Positions 20,841 to 33,080 of a stretch of 64,000 nucleotides of DNA are shown piece after piece. How positions within the stretch are numbered: position 1 is the stretch's first letter; every line of letters starts with the position of its first letter. The translations under genes and the position numbers were made by a program. Origin of the DNA: Acanthosepion lycidas (lineage: Eukaryota > Mollusca > Cephalopoda > Sepiida > Sepiidae); NCBI GenBank assembly GCA_963932145.1, contig OZ010578.1:42430404-42494403 (forward strand). The letters are read 5' to 3'. A model generated the notes under the pieces. The model was given only the letters and a program-made list of their open reading frames with translations, was not told the origin of the DNA and did no database searches.

Positions 20841-21030
20841 CAAGCAAGACAAGAACTTGCGAGTGATCAACTGCTTTGGACACCTAGCCATAGCGCAAGA
20901 CGGGTTGGTTGCCCAACGACTACCTAGATTGACCAACTATTCTATGGCACAGAATGCCACCCTAACAACCTTTCGACAGGACCGTGGTCGTTGGGGCGAT
21001 AGACTCATGAATGACCAAGCTAAATCGACC
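20841..21030 (+). other. Unassigned segment ending in a GCTAAATCGACCGAA module
   Basis: A plus frame (20857-21084) is open but runs into TA repeat. The last block before the TA tract is the complement of TTCGGTCGATTTAGC at 41517-41535, so this is repeat-derived sequence next to (TA)n. Confidence 0.4.
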
Positions 21031-21032
<2 letters not shown>

Positions 21033-21086
<54 letters not shown>

Positions 21087-21187
21087 ATAATAACATATAT
21101 ATATACGCACATACTTGCACGTACATATATATTTCTATTTCAGGTGTTATAAAAACAGTGCTCAATGCTAAATAACGAAGCTATTAA

Positions 21188-21242
<55 letters not shown>
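21033..21242 (+). repeat. Two (TA)n tracts with a short spacer
   Basis: TA runs at 21033-21082 and 21190-21242. Confidence 0.95.
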
Positions 21243-21246
<4 letters not shown>

Positions 21247-23200
21247 TGATTATACATGCTATCCAATAGCGCGACTCGGAGTTTCGTGAAAATGTGCAAT
21301 CTTCAGGTGCGAAATACAGATTGACCGTTAGAGTTTTATGAAATTTGCGAATTTCATAATGACGTTCGATATCATGTACACACACATGTTTCTGTTTCCT
21401 CAGCTTTTTACGAACATTTTTTTCTGTTTTTTTCCACCATTTTTTATCTTAATTTGTTTTCTTTTCCCTTACTCCAGCTTAGGCTGAAACTTTTTGTTGA
21501 AATCATTGGGAGAATACCGGCAAAATGGCCGACAAATCATCGGAAAATCGACAAAGAATGATCCGCCGTATAAAAGCGAAGAAGCGAGAATCTGCTATCC
21601 GGAAAAGTGTTTCCCAAAACGGAAACACATGGCAAAAATGATGAGATGCCAAAAGATCAAATATACACGGTGGTCCAAAAGTCATGCATCAATTGACAGA
21701 AAACATACACTTGTAAAACAGCAACAAGAGAACATTACCATGGCATCATCTTTCATAACTGAACTAATAAAATGTCTTAATAATATATTGTCACCGACAG
21801 AAATATGATTCAAATTAGTAAATAAATATATCATTTACAAGGTTATCAATGGTAATGCGACTCTTGGAACATCATGTAAACCAAACAGAACAAGGCGAGA
21901 AATAAGAAACACGATGCAGTGTCCGAGGAATCGCTCTGAGGATGGAAGCATCCACCAAAGTGCGAAATCGACCTTGCGGAATTCTTGGAATTGGTAAATG
22001 GGTATGTTCATCTTGTCAAAGATGGAGGCCTTTTGGTAGCCAAAAACTCGCTAGAGAATTTTGTCAATAAATCGGTGTCTGTCTTCGTGGTTGACAAGCG
22101 CTTGCGCAAGATTTGTCGGTCGTCGAAAGACAGCGAGAAACGACACTGGCGTACCTGGGATTTATGCTATAGCAAATAATGAAGGGTACCGGTTTTTCAT
22201 ATGAAACATACTACTGCCAATGCCAAAATATTGTATAGTGATAGCGAGGAGGGAACTAATAACCAAGGACCTCATACTCAGCACGGTTTATGGGGAAAGG
22301 TGAAGGACAAGCGTAGCAGTCGTTGAAAGTCCATCGCTAGGGAAGCACCTAGACGTGTATCTGGCACAGTACGTTTAAATACTGGATGTCTCCTCCGACT
22401 GGAAGCGTGGGAAATGAGAGCTCGATAACATATTGGACAAGCAAGCCTTCCCTTGCATTCACACCTATCGGGATGTTGGGAATCCGACGTTTTGAAAGTG
22501 TGGCCAGACTGGTCATCTGGCTCCTTCCTACCCAGAGAAGAAGGGGTTCCAGGTTCAGTCGACTAAAATCACTCTCTGCCTGATACTACTCGCTCTGTCT
22601 CTCTGCTACAAGTGCATGCCAATGACTTGGACCGGTGTTATTAACCCTTTTGGGGCTTAACATTCTCTCATATTCCTTCGACGCCCTCAAGTGTGCTTGT
22701 GTATAAGGGAAAAGAAGAATGGCAGGTCGAAGTTAAGGGCAGATGGAAGCGCCAGACAGCGGACCCTCAGTCCCCTCAATTCCTCCACGGGGGAAGACAC
22801 TAACAGCCCCATAGCCCAAATCAGCTCTAATGGAGATACTCCGACCACCTACTTGAAAATAGCTCACGAAAACTTCATACTAGAAAACAGAGAAGGTTAA
22901 ACAATTAATGAAGGCATTGGAAGTCAAGCTGATACAAAAGTAACCGGCTAAGGGGGTCTATGCTTCAAAACTTACCCCCTTTCCTCCAATGAATAAAAAA
23001 AATGGCATTTATAAAATCTTTGACCGCAACTCTCTTGAAATTGACCGCACTTAACTAAAAGACCACTCACAAAAAAAAAACAAGTCCCGCTCATGAGTCA
23101 TCTCTTTTAAAACAGGACATACATCCTTCAGGCAAAAGGCTGAAGAGCCCGTCGGCCGAAGTGAAAGAAACGGGTGGGGACGACAAACTGATTTTTAATA
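21243..23200. other. Unassigned region
   Basis: Moderate GC patches (about 21900-22900) with short open frames (for example 21985-22179 and 22691-22900) that I do not recognise and that show no splice-flanked family motif. Possibly old mobile-element sequence. Confidence 0.4.
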
Positions 23201-23204
23201 CGGG

Positions 23205-23420
23205 ACATGGTGGGGTAATAGATTGCGGCTCGGATTGAGGAATCGGAGAGCTGAGTTCATTGTATTTACTTAAGTGCTAATAATCTTGGGAAAGGTATAA
23301 ATCAACTTCTTCTCCCTCCAGCTATGGGTAAAATAGCAGGGCAGAATTTCTTTTGGCTCTACAGCAACCGGTATAGGAGGAGGAAAACTCAGGATTCAAA
23401 AATCTCCAACTATTGGTAAA
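23205..23420 (+). mobile_element. SINE S2 copy
   Basis: GGCTCGGATTGAGGAATCGG (tRNA-part variant of 1646-1665), AATCTTGGGAAAGGTATAAA, CCAGCTATGGGTAAAATAGC and GGAGGAGGAAAACTCAGG follow the S2 order. Confidence 0.75.
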
Positions 23421-24440
23421 TAGTATAGCAGTCTGGGCTCTAGCCAGGGTTGGCAACCAGACTAGCAGAACGACAACTTAAATTCAAATCCAGAGCCGGA
23501 GTTTCTAAGACAGTTTTTTTTTGTTTTGACAATCCCTGTTACGACACTGGTGCCAAATTATATTGGCCCCAGCCTCGGACAACATTGGTGGTGTGGAGAA
23601 TTGAAGCATGCTGCTTGGGCAACCGACGATCTCTAAATGACCTGCCCAGGCCTGCCCTCTTCAAGTGCAGATCCATGGTCTCTCGAAACTGAAGAATGCC
23701 AATATAATATTGTCTGTAGATGTGGGAAGACGCCTGTCGTGTATACCCAGGCGGAAAGAACGAAGGAATACGGAAATAGGATATAGAATATTCCAAGAGT
23801 TTTCCGACAGCAAACAATGACAAGAATTGGCCTGCGAGCATAGCAGATATGAATTCTCTTGCGCTTACTTGTCATGAGAAGAATTGCGGTGTGGGTAACG
23901 CAAAAGAATGAGTTTCATGGAGGTGAAAAGTTCTCCTTTTCCCAACTAACCGTTTACTTTAATGCATCAGATTAAAGTGAAGATTAGGATGAAAAGGAAA
24001 AGGCTCTCTCCATCGAAATTCGGAGAGACCTGAGTGACTGTTTCGTGATTGGTGCACAGGACAGGGGCATCTATGGAGTCGCATCTAGACGTTGGCTAGA
24101 CATGAAGAATTTGGATCTCTGATTGATTATGTGTTAGTCCCGTGGTAGGGTAGTTTAGGTGTATTTTTGTTTAGTTAAAACTTTGGAATTTTAAGTTAGT
24201 TAGAGTATCGAACGTCATCGGCTCTTTTATTTTTGTCCTCTTTAGTTCAGTTTAAATCTCCTTTTGTTTCAGTTTAAAAATTTTTGTTCTCTGCTGACTG
24301 TGGGATGAAATTTCGTTTTGTTATGCAGTAGTCCCCAATTTTTTTTTTGTTCTCTGGGCCGTATATCCGGAATGAAAATTTGCTCGCTCCACGTTACATT
24401 TTATCGTAATAAAAAGTACATTAAAATATAAAACAGCCCC
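23421..24440. other. Unassigned region, probably retroelement-derived
   Basis: 23560-23700 on plus reads PRTTLVVWRIEA and LPRPALFKCRSM in an open frame. 23995-24120 reads IRRDLSDCFVIGAQDRGIYG. Neither is a family I can name. Both are short. Confidence 0.3.
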
Positions 24441-25040
24441 CCCCCCCCCACAAAAAAAAAGAAACAGAGATTAAGAGGGAGATAACCGTGGATTAGAAGT
24501 CACACCATTATCATTGATAACTTTCTCCTCCAATTTGCGGAGCCTAGTTACTATATTCTTAATACTTGATATAATGCAAAAATATCACAATGATAAAATC
24601 AATCAATAATTATTTATAATAATCTATTATCACGCACGTAATTACAAGTACCGTATTTTCCGACTTACAAGACGCATGTTTTTCCTGAAAAATACCAAGA
24701 AAAATACGTCTGCCCCTTTCAAGACAAGTATTAGGTTGGTGCAAAAATAATGACGTAATAATGTCGTTTTTTGACGTTAAATATACGTCAAAAAACGACA
24801 TTGTTACGTCATTGTTTTTGCACCAACCTAATAAAACCAAATTTTATGCGAAGTACATTTAAAAATAAAAAGAAACAGAGAGGAGGTTAAAGGGAGATAA
24901 CCACAGATTCAAGGTTAAAACATTATCATTGATAACTCTCTTCTCCAATTTGTGGAACTTAGTTATATTCTTAATACTTGATATAATTCAAAAATATCAC
25001 AATGATAAAATCGATCAATAATTATTTATAACTATTTATA
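24440..25040 (+). repeat. About 175-bp direct repeats flanking a DNA-transposon end
   Basis: 24455-24630 and 24862-25040 are near-copies (GAAACAGAGA, GGGAGATAACC, ACATTATCATTGATAACT, TTCTTAATACTTGATATAAT, ATATCACAATGATAAAATC). Between them 24651-24700 has ACCGTATTTTCCGACTTACA then AGACGC, a motif like the termini of a widespread DNA transposon group, interrupted by MITE copy 3. Confidence 0.65.
24731..24831. mobile_element. MADE1-like mariner MITE, copy 3
   Basis: 101 bp, TA on both sides. Arms are 47 bp with a 7-nt loop. Two left-arm T bases face G on the right arm, so the RNA hairpin stays paired through G-U wobbles. Confidence 0.93.
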
Positions 25041-26540
25041 CTAGGACTTATGCATGCAATTAAGAGAAATCCATAATAATATTTTAAATTTTGAAATCAT
25101 TTATTTTTAAGCCAGTTAACTTATTATCGCTGCAGAGTTTAGAGAAGGGAGATTATACACTAACATTATTTTTGTTGAGTTTTGGGAATAGTGTCTTTTA
25201 TGCTTGTATATAAAGATTAGGGTAATGTTATGATTTTTAAAGTCCCAGCCATTACTAGGACTTTTCATAAGGAAATAGGCAGGCTTAAATGCAGCATCAT
25301 GGTAAGTGTGTTGCGCAAATGAGTCCTTTTAATAAAAGAGATAATATTTGAACAGATGTGTCTGTGACTGAGTTTAGTGACATTAATAAAACAGAGTGAA
25401 GACCAGCCTTCCACGTTGCTCATCTGAGCCATTCTGGGATATATTGTGTATTTTAAACCATTAAACATTAATTCCTATACCATCGGAACCAACCTAAACA
25501 CATTTTTCTTATTACTTTAAACGTTATATTTAGTGAATGAACATGTTTAAATAGATGTCTGTTTATTAAACAGTGTAATTATTGTCTATTGGCCTAGGTT
25601 TTCGAAAATTTTTAATATCGAAAACGTTCTCTTTGGTAGGGTAGGAAACTTCGTGCCCTTTTATGAAGGGGAGACCACAGTATAGGCCACTCAGCTACGA
25701 CGCAAGGTTCAGTTAACCTTATTAAGAACAAATCTTCATAATTAAAAAGTCTTAAAACCCAGGGGAGATGAGAGTTATAGTGTTAACAGAAACAGAATGG
25801 TATACTAAAAATTGTGCATCCATAAATATAACGTTTATCACAATAAAAATAATGGTGGATTATATTTAAAAATCGATTAATTCCGTTAAAATTAAGTAGG
25901 CACATACATACAAATAAATATGACGCGTGTGACACGATTTTCAGTAATGCAAATCGCTTGATTGATCTTGAAAGATGAGATGTGGGTTTTACTTCCGCTA
26001 GATACTCTCTTGTGCAGATGTGGTAACGTTGTACGCCTCTTGCAGTAGGTGTTACCAGAGCTGGATTATCCTATAGATTAGCTGCAGCCTAAACCCCTTC
26101 AAACTTTGTTGTCATGTTGGTTATTAAAAAAATCTGTCTATTTTTTTCCTACTACTTTGTTGAAATATATGAAACGTTGGTTTGCAATTAATAACAAATT
26201 AGTGATATTTGCTAGACTAATTTTTATTGAAAAACAAGAGATAGCTATTGTAGTTATTTAAAGAATTCGCGATAAGTTTGTGTAAATCTCGCTAAAATTT
26301 ATCACGACTACAAAATATTCAAGAAAGGTACGGGTGAGTTGAAAGGTGATTCCGTTTGGGGTATAATGTCATTAGCCTAGGTTGCCTAAAAGGTTCACAA
26401 TCCGGCCCTGGGTGTTACAGTGAATTCTGATACGATGTTTATTCTACTATCTAAGGCAGGTTCTTTTTAAAATTTGTTGTAAAAAGAATTGCTGTATAAT
26501 GCGCAGTTAATGACATTTCTCTGTACATGGCTTCTTTGAT
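25041..26540. other. AT-rich spacer with a tRNA-like A-box
   Basis: On minus, about 25705-25690 reads GTAGCTGAGTGGCC, a good polymerase III A-box, but no convincing B-box or cloverleaf follows. The rest is featureless. Confidence 0.4.
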
Positions 26541-26544
26541 GATT

Positions 26545-27300
26545 CATTAGGACTGTCCTAATTAGACGCGATCACATGAGGAATGTCCTAATTAGACGCG
26601 ATCATATTAGGACTATCCTAATTAGACGCGATCACATTAGGACTAACCTAATTAGACACGATCACATTAGGACTATCCTAATTAGACGCGATCACATTAG
26701 GACTATCCTAAGTAGACGCGATCATATCAGGACTGTCTTAATTAGACGCGATCACATTAGTACTGTCCTAATTAGACGGGATCACATGAGGAATGTCCTA
26801 ATTAGACGCAATCATATTAGGACTATCCTAATTAGACGCGATCACATTAGAACTATCCTAATTAGACGCGATCACATTAGGACTATCCTAAGTAGACGCG
26901 ATCATATCAGGACTGTCTTAATTAGACGCGATCACATTAGTACTGTCCTAATTAGACGTGATCACATCAGGACTGTCCTAATTAGACGGGATCACATGAG
27001 GAATGTCCTAATTAGACGCAATCATATTAGGAATATCCTAATTAGACGCGATCACATTAGGACTATCCTAATTAGACGCGATCACATTAGGACTATCCTA
27101 AGTAGACGCGATCATATTAGGACTGTCCTCATTAGACGCGATAACATCAGGACTATCCTAATTAGACGCGATCATATTAGAACTGTCCTAATTAGACACG
27201 AATACATTAGAACTATCCTAATTAGACGCGATCACATTAGGACTATCCTAATTAAACGCAATCATATTAGGACTGTCCTAATTAGACTCGATCACATTCA
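26545..27300 (+). repeat. 30-bp minisatellite, about 25 units, with higher-order structure
   Basis: Period exactly 30 bp with no frame-changing indel. The core ATTAGGACTGTCCTAAT is a perfect 17-bp dyad. Variant units mark a higher-order repeat: GAATGTCCTA units at 26581, 26791 and 27001 are 210 bp (seven units) apart. Other markers (AGTAGACGCG at 26711, 26891, 27101) show gain and loss of single units. The plus strand is open from 26576 to 27328 as IRRDHIRTIL repeats, because 30 is divisible by 3. Confidence 0.97.
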
Positions 27301-27409
27301 GAACAGCTTAGATAAAACTCTATGCTAAATTTTTTCTTGAGCGTTTTTCACCTTTAAATTTAAGGCTAGACACACGAGGAATTCTTCTTTATATACCGTG
27401 ACCCCCCAG
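27301..27409. other. Spacer
   Basis: No feature seen between the minisatellite and the LINE-A end. Confidence 0.4.
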
Positions 27410-27740
27410 GACGTAGGTGATCATGGCTCTCTACAATTTCCTGTCCTTTGTAGCTCTTAATAAATTTTGTATTTTTGTTATTTCTCCTAAAACCTATTAA
27501 TCATCCATTTACATATGCTCATCAAGTATATTATGCTCTGTTTTCCTCTTTCGCTCTTGTCCCCAATCTGTCCTGTGAGTATCAGATTTTACAAACCCCT
27601 TCCTCATTATTTGGCCTAGAAATTGTTTGTCCTAATCACTGTTCTGCCAATCATTTGCACAAGATCGTTAGCAATATTATTCATTGCTTTTCTCTGTCTT
27701 TTTACGTTATAAATAACCCGTGAGTATCATATTTTCCAAG
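27410..27740 (-). mobile_element. LINE-A 3' end
   Basis: GATCATGGCTCTCTACAATT on plus is the complement of the LINE-A C-terminal LWRAMI coding end, followed by the same order of segments as 10-215 and 39790-39975. Frame-broken. Confidence 0.7.
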
Positions 27741-28200
27741 CCCGCACGGGTCAATACCCCTTTCTGAATTTCGAATACGTTTATCCAAAAAAGAACTTGT
27801 CTACATCATTAGGTGTAGGCAAAGTCGCGTGTATTATGTCGGTGTTTCACCTTCTCCAAGAGAGATTTCGCACGGAAAAACTGTATCTTTCACTCCATCT
27901 CTGCCACTCTCGGCTTCATTGCCGTAGTTCCCATGGGTGCATTCATCCACTGTTTGACAAGATTTGTTTTTAATTAGGTACTTGTACTAATTTTGGATGC
28001 CTAACATTTATATGCATTTTTAAAAATGAAAAAAGCTTTCTTGATGCTTTCATTTTAGCTTTAATTGAAGTCTATAGGATTACATTTACTATTTTCAGTA
28101 AGCAAACTTATTCTGGTGTATTATTAGAAATTATATTGATTGGAATCGATTCTTATTTATTTTTTTCTAAAATATCTGATTAGCACCCATTTTTTTTTTC
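27741..28200. other. AT-rich spacer
   Basis: No recognised element. Confidence 0.4.
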
Positions 28201-28515
28201 GTCTTTCATCGGAATGTAATTCTCTATGCTATTTACATTATTCAGACTATTGTCCTCGTCTTTGTCGCCATATTTATTACAACGTTTCGGCCGTTCTTCA
28301 TGTGGTTGGAATGTTGAACTGAACCCTTTATTTCGCTCGCTGGGGTAGACTGTTCTAGTTCCACGTGCCATGTCTAATGGATGTCAGTTATCAGTTATCT
28401 CCTTTTAATTTCCCTCTGCATGTTCTCCACTGCCTTAACCGGGTATTGAACTCACACTGTTTGGGTCCTGTCACTGGATCTAACTAACGCCTTTATCCAC
28501 TGTGCTGTGTGTCAT
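28200..28515 (-). mobile_element. SINE S1 (tRNA-Arg-like head), nearly full length
   Basis: Minus strand: CACAGTGGATAAAGGCGTTA (A-box region), GATCCAGTGACAGGACCC, GAGTTCAATACCCGG (B-box), then the body with GTGGAGAAC, GAGGGAAATTA, CTGACATCCAT, GGAACTAGAACAGTCTACC, AAAGGGTTCAGTTCAACATT, and the 3' block CGGCCGAAACGTTGTAATAA then ATATGGCGACAAAGACG. Same order as 63255-63560. The GGATAA.GCGTTAG head is typical of tRNA-Arg, as in the octopus OR-type SINEs (from memory). Confidence 0.85.
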
Positions 28516-30085
28516 CTCAGAAATATAGACAGATGTAATTCTCTGTATTAAAAAAAAATCTTTCAAAAACAGAATAAACTTATTTGAAACTTTATTTGGG
28601 TAATATTAGCTGATTTAAAATATAATTAATCTGATTTGAAAAAAAAAGTATTATTTACATTAAGTTTAAGATACCATAGAAATGTATTTTTAAAACAAAA
28701 CATTAGCTGTTTTTTTTAACCGAAATCACCATATTTTTTTCAAAATTGAGGTGGCTATGACGGGTGATGTCATAATAATTGCTGTCTTACGTTGACTTTA
28801 TATGTAAAATATAATTTAAGAAAATGACGTGAGCATCTTTTTAAAATTTTTAAGTATTCATAGAATGTTGGAAAATATTCTCCGTAATCTAATTTTAGGA
28901 ATATTGACTTTAAATTTACTAAAGTTATTGCTTTTATTTTCTGATAATTTTGTATATGGTCGACCATACTTTCAAAAATGGGCACGTTACATAAGATTTT
29001 ATATGCATAAAAAAATTTAAAAAATTATTTAAAAAATCTTGGTGCAAAATGAGTTTTATTAAGCTTTTCTATTTTTGATTAGGAAAATATAGTTTTCACT
29101 TAATAAGAATATCACCTAACCGGATGAAAGTAATGCAGAATTTTAAAAGGTTTATATATTATAAATTATTATAATTAAAATTTATAAAAATAAAAACAAT
29201 TCTTATAAAAATTCATTATTCATGAATTCGAAAAACGTTCTAAAAATGTTTCCTTAATAAAACTTATTTATAAGAATAATTAATACTTCTGAAATTTAAA
29301 AATCGCCATAGTTTTATTTCATTTTTTTATTTTACGATTCAGGATAGATTTTCGGGAAATGAGTAGTAGTTTAAAAAAATCAAATTGATGATTTACATTC
29401 TCCAAGGTGTCCTACTTTTAACTAATAAAAAATTCAGCTAAAAATTTAGTTTCTCAAAATTTCATGAAAGTACGTGGGGCAAAGGGTATGTAACATTAGT
29501 AAAAATATTTTTACCAAGATTTTCTAAAAAAAACCCCAAGAAACCAATCAAAATAATTTAATTCATTTGTGAATAAGTCCTGAAAGTTTCATTAAAATAC
29601 GAGAATTATTTGATTTTTTTCAAGAATTTCCAAATTAGTGTGTTTTTCACCGGAAAAAAAAAGTCACTAAAACACTTATAGTAAAAATTGCGTCGACTGC
29701 TGACGCAAATAAAAAAAAAAAACGATATTTAACCAAAATTTCGAACCTGCTAGAAAAGACTTAAAAAAATTAAATAAAATAATAAAAATATACTTTGGTC
29801 TTTCCTCTTAAAAATATAAACATTTTGACGAGAAAAGTTTGTTTTTCTTAAGTTTGGGGTCTTTTTTTCATCATGCTATGCTGTTTTTTTTGTTTTTTTT
29901 TTCAGCGAAAAAGTAGAGCTACATATTTTGAATTCAGACAGGAATCCAGACACACTTTGCATCCGAAAAACCTAGTGGGGAAACCGGTTTAGTCGCCGAT
30001 CAATCGACCATTCGGCAGGTAGTACTGAGTTAGATGGTATCAACAGCAGTCGCAGAGGGAATTGATATAACACCCACACTCACCA
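28516..30085. other. AT-rich spacer
   Basis: Low GC with many homopolymer runs. No frame or repeat supported. Confidence 0.5.
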
Positions 30086-30086
30086 C

Positions 30087-30088
<2 letters not shown>

Positions 30089-30147
<59 letters not shown>
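30089..30147 (+). repeat. (TA)n microsatellite
   Basis: About 58 bp of uninterrupted AT, ending in CACACAC. Confidence 0.97.
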
Positions 30148-30154
<7 letters not shown>

Positions 30155-30960
30155 TGCAATTCAAAATTTTAAAGCCACCACTGGTAATTTCTGAAATTGT
30201 CCCTATTAGTATAGTGGTATCTGCCACATAGAGTTTACCGACTATTTTGTGTTAGGAAGAATGACGTGTATTAGGCTTACAGTAGCACACCGATACTAAT
30301 ACTTAGCATTAGCGTAGCCACTAACACTGAATACGAATTTAGAAAGACGAAATGCGTGGGCGTAACAAACAAAACTTTTAATAAGGCAAACAACGCGCGT
30401 ACATATATTAAAAAGATTTACATATGTCCCAAAACAAATGATTGTTCATATTGTCCCAAAGGAACGAGGAGGTTTACAGAACAAGAAAAAAAAATAACAT
30501 ACCAGATAGATAGTCGGCAGATAAGTGAATGGAAATTACTTTTTTCTTTCGCTAGGCCGTACACATGTTGACCAGTTTCCACGTGTGTGGACAGCCTGTT
30601 GGTCAGGTAGATAAATAGGCCGTTCCTCCAAAAAAAAAAACAAAAAAAACGGAAGCAAAGACAAAAAAGGACAAGAGTTCTACTCTCTAAAGGGGCCAAA
30701 ACTCCCATGAGCTCAGCCGAAGGGAAAACAACTGTGGTCTCACTACATCCCCAAAAGTAGTTGTTTTGTATTTTAAATAAGAGAAAATTATTATACATGA
30801 TTAAAAAAATGAGCCACGATTTTTTTATTAGAACTTTTATTATGAGAAAAAGAAAAAAAGATTATGATTAAATTTTACTCTCGTCAAAATATCCTCCTTT
30901 AGCCTTAATTACTGCAGCACAAATTTTTGGCATTCGTTACAAAAGTTTCTCAAATTATAA
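30148..30960 (+). mobile_element. Tc1-like element pieces
   Basis: 30152-30200 (CACTGCAATTCAAAATTTTA then AAGCCACCACTGG) resembles the right terminus at 20545-20588. 30880-30950 (CTCGTCAAAATATCCTCC, CCTTAATTACTGCAGCACAA) resembles the repeated core of that element. The part between is unassigned. Element limits are not established. Confidence 0.45.
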
Positions 30961-31389
30961 GTTCGGTAACTGACTCCGTTTTTTTTTCAATGACTGTAAG
31001 AGCTCTTTTTCATTTTTTTTTTTTTTCACTCTTCTTGTCAAGTTCATTCAATGCTCATTCTGGAGGAGACTTCCAACTTTCGAACTGTGGTTTATATATA
31101 TCTTCTTTTTCTATGTGTGTTGTTCATTCAGGACACATTTTATCCTTTGTAGCTCTTAGAAGCTTTTCAACTGCCTCTTTCTGATATCTTATTTATATTC
31201 TTTGTTTGATTTTCAAAATATAGGAACTATTAGAAACTTGTTTACTTTGATTTGTATATCGGTTACACCGAAACTGTGATCTAAATGCCAAGTTAGTTAC
31301 CATATTCAGGTTAGAAAAAAGACTTTATTGAAAAAAAATGAAGTATTTAATTACAAAAAACCATCAATAAATAACTCAAATTTACTCAT
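30961..31389. other. AT-rich spacer
   Basis: No recognised feature. Confidence 0.4.
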
Positions 31390-32130
31390 TTCACCCTAAA
31401 CAAGGCGATAATGCCGCTAAAATGCAAGGGATTAAAGGGAGTGAAAATGGAAGAGAACGACAAGACTGAGAATGGGGAGGACTGAGGAAAAGACAAAAAA
31501 GTAACAGGGTTCAAGAAGACAGAAAATGATTAACGGTGCATTTAAATTTTTGAAGATTGTCGTTATCATAATCTTTATTCACTGTTGGGAAATGCGAGAA
31601 AAGAAACTGTTAGAGTGACGTAGCGGTTCCATTTAGCTATTTCAACAGTAAATCGGTGAAATCTAGTTGCTAGTCTAGTAGAACACTTAAATTCATGAAG
31701 TTGGGGCACCAGGGAAAAAAATCATTAGAACAGTTGCCTTGAAAAAGTTACGTCATGTCGGTGAGAAATTGACTGAAGTCAAGATGCCTGGTCAGGATCA
31801 ATTACTTTACAGATCTTTCTTTGGGTTTTGTCGAGAATCTCGAGATGTACAGCAGGAGCACCAGACCAGATATGGCAACGGTATCCAATGCAGGGATGAG
31901 TGGCAGATTTATAAATGTGCAAGATGAATTTTAACGAAGAAAAGAATTCTGGTACGATACAGTGAACCAATTTTCCTTGCAATAGATGCAACTATTGATT
32001 CGGTATATTCGCTCCAATTCATATCAATGGAAAACGTGAGGCCAAGAAGGCGTAACGTGTTGCCCTCCTGAAGTTTAGCGTCAGTCATATTGATTGCAGG
32101 CAGAATTGTTAATTTATAAAGATCACAAAA
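31390..32130 (-). mobile_element. LINE-B 3' half (CR1/Jockey-like), minus strand
   Basis: The minus strand gives CHIWSGAPAVHLEILDKTQR then KICKVIDPDQAS (about 31779-31915), followed by broken SLSHR.DVT..., VPRLHEF and FTVE-like text to 31390. This is the C-terminal region after the reverse-transcriptase palm. Start and stop are not intact. Confidence 0.8.
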
Positions 32131-32455
32131 TCAGGATTGAATAAAACACAGTTGATTTTTAAGTTTGAATTTAAGACTCACTATTAAGATTAGTTATTTC
32201 TCTGTGTTGAACGGGATAGAAGACATTCTATTCGGTAAAACTGAAGAACGAGAGTCGTAAAAAAATGACAGCATATAGCCAAATATCTATAACGTATTCT
32301 GGTTTTTGCATAGTTTGATATTATTATGAGAGCTGTTTCGCCTTTTTTTTACAATAAGATTCGCCCTGTACAAGTTTCGGGGCCCGCTCGAGGTAGAGGG
32401 TTACCTTAAGGGGTAGTTTATATGGATAATTGATTTGCAAGGGTGTCGTACTGTT
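32131..32455. other. Spacer between inverted LINE-B copies
   Basis: AT-rich loop, no motif. Confidence 0.4.
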
Positions 32456-32459
32456 TTGT

Positions 32460-32770
32460 ACCAGCATTTTTTCTTAGTTAAAATTTATCTTGCACATTTA
32501 TAAATCTACCGGTCATCCCTGCATTGAATAGCGTTGCCATATGTGGTCTGGTGCTCCTGCTGTACACCTCGCTATTCTTGACAAAATCCAAAGAAAGATC
32601 TGTAATGTAATCGATCCTGACCAGTCATCTCGACTTCAGTCACTTTCTCACCGACGTGACGTAACTTCCCTTTGTCTTTTCAAGGCAACTGTTGAGCTTT
32701 TTTTCTCTGGTGCCCCGACTGCATGAATTTAAGTGTTCTACTAGATTGGCAACTAGAGTTGAACAGGTTA
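32460..32770 (+). mobile_element. LINE-B fragment, plus strand, inverted relative to 31390-32130
   Basis: Reads MWSGAPAVHLAILDKIQRKI then CNVIDPDQSSRLQSLSHRRD and VTSLCLFKATVELF. It is the reverse complement of about 31675-31990, so the two arms (about 300 bp) form a fold-back around 470 bp. Confidence 0.85.
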
Positions 32771-33042
32771 AAACTGTAGTGATCGGGAGAACATCCCGTT
32801 GAGAGTCTATCCCGCAGGGCAGTGATTCACGGAAAGAGGCTGTTTGAGTGGAATTAACTTCTCACCAATGGAATACGAAGGGAATGTGGGTGGTTTGCTA
32901 CTAAGTAAGTGGCATGGCGGGTCATAGCCGTGAAGATTAGACTTGGCGGAACCAAGGAATGTAGTTCATCCGAGCACTTTCCATGTTCGTAGAGATAGAA
33001 CAGTGAGAGACTCGCCTCATCTCACCTGTGTGTGTGCGTGTG

Positions 33043-33080
<38 letters not shown>

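Noticed and set aside
20857..21084. 75-residue ORF ending in Ile-Tyr repeats
   Set aside because: Ends in (TA)n translation; the unique part has no family match I can support.
23165..23195. Possible second RWGR-type exon (reads GWGRQTD)
   Set aside because: No TCP continuation, a stop follows within a few codons, and no acceptor or donor fits the 1-1 phase.
25685..25710. tRNA gene on the minus strand
   Set aside because: A-box GTAGCTGAGTGG is good, but no cloverleaf or B-box follows.
26576..27328. 250-residue repeat protein
   Set aside because: The frame is open simply because the repeat period is 30 bp. No start context, splice sites or non-repeat coding sequence support a gene.
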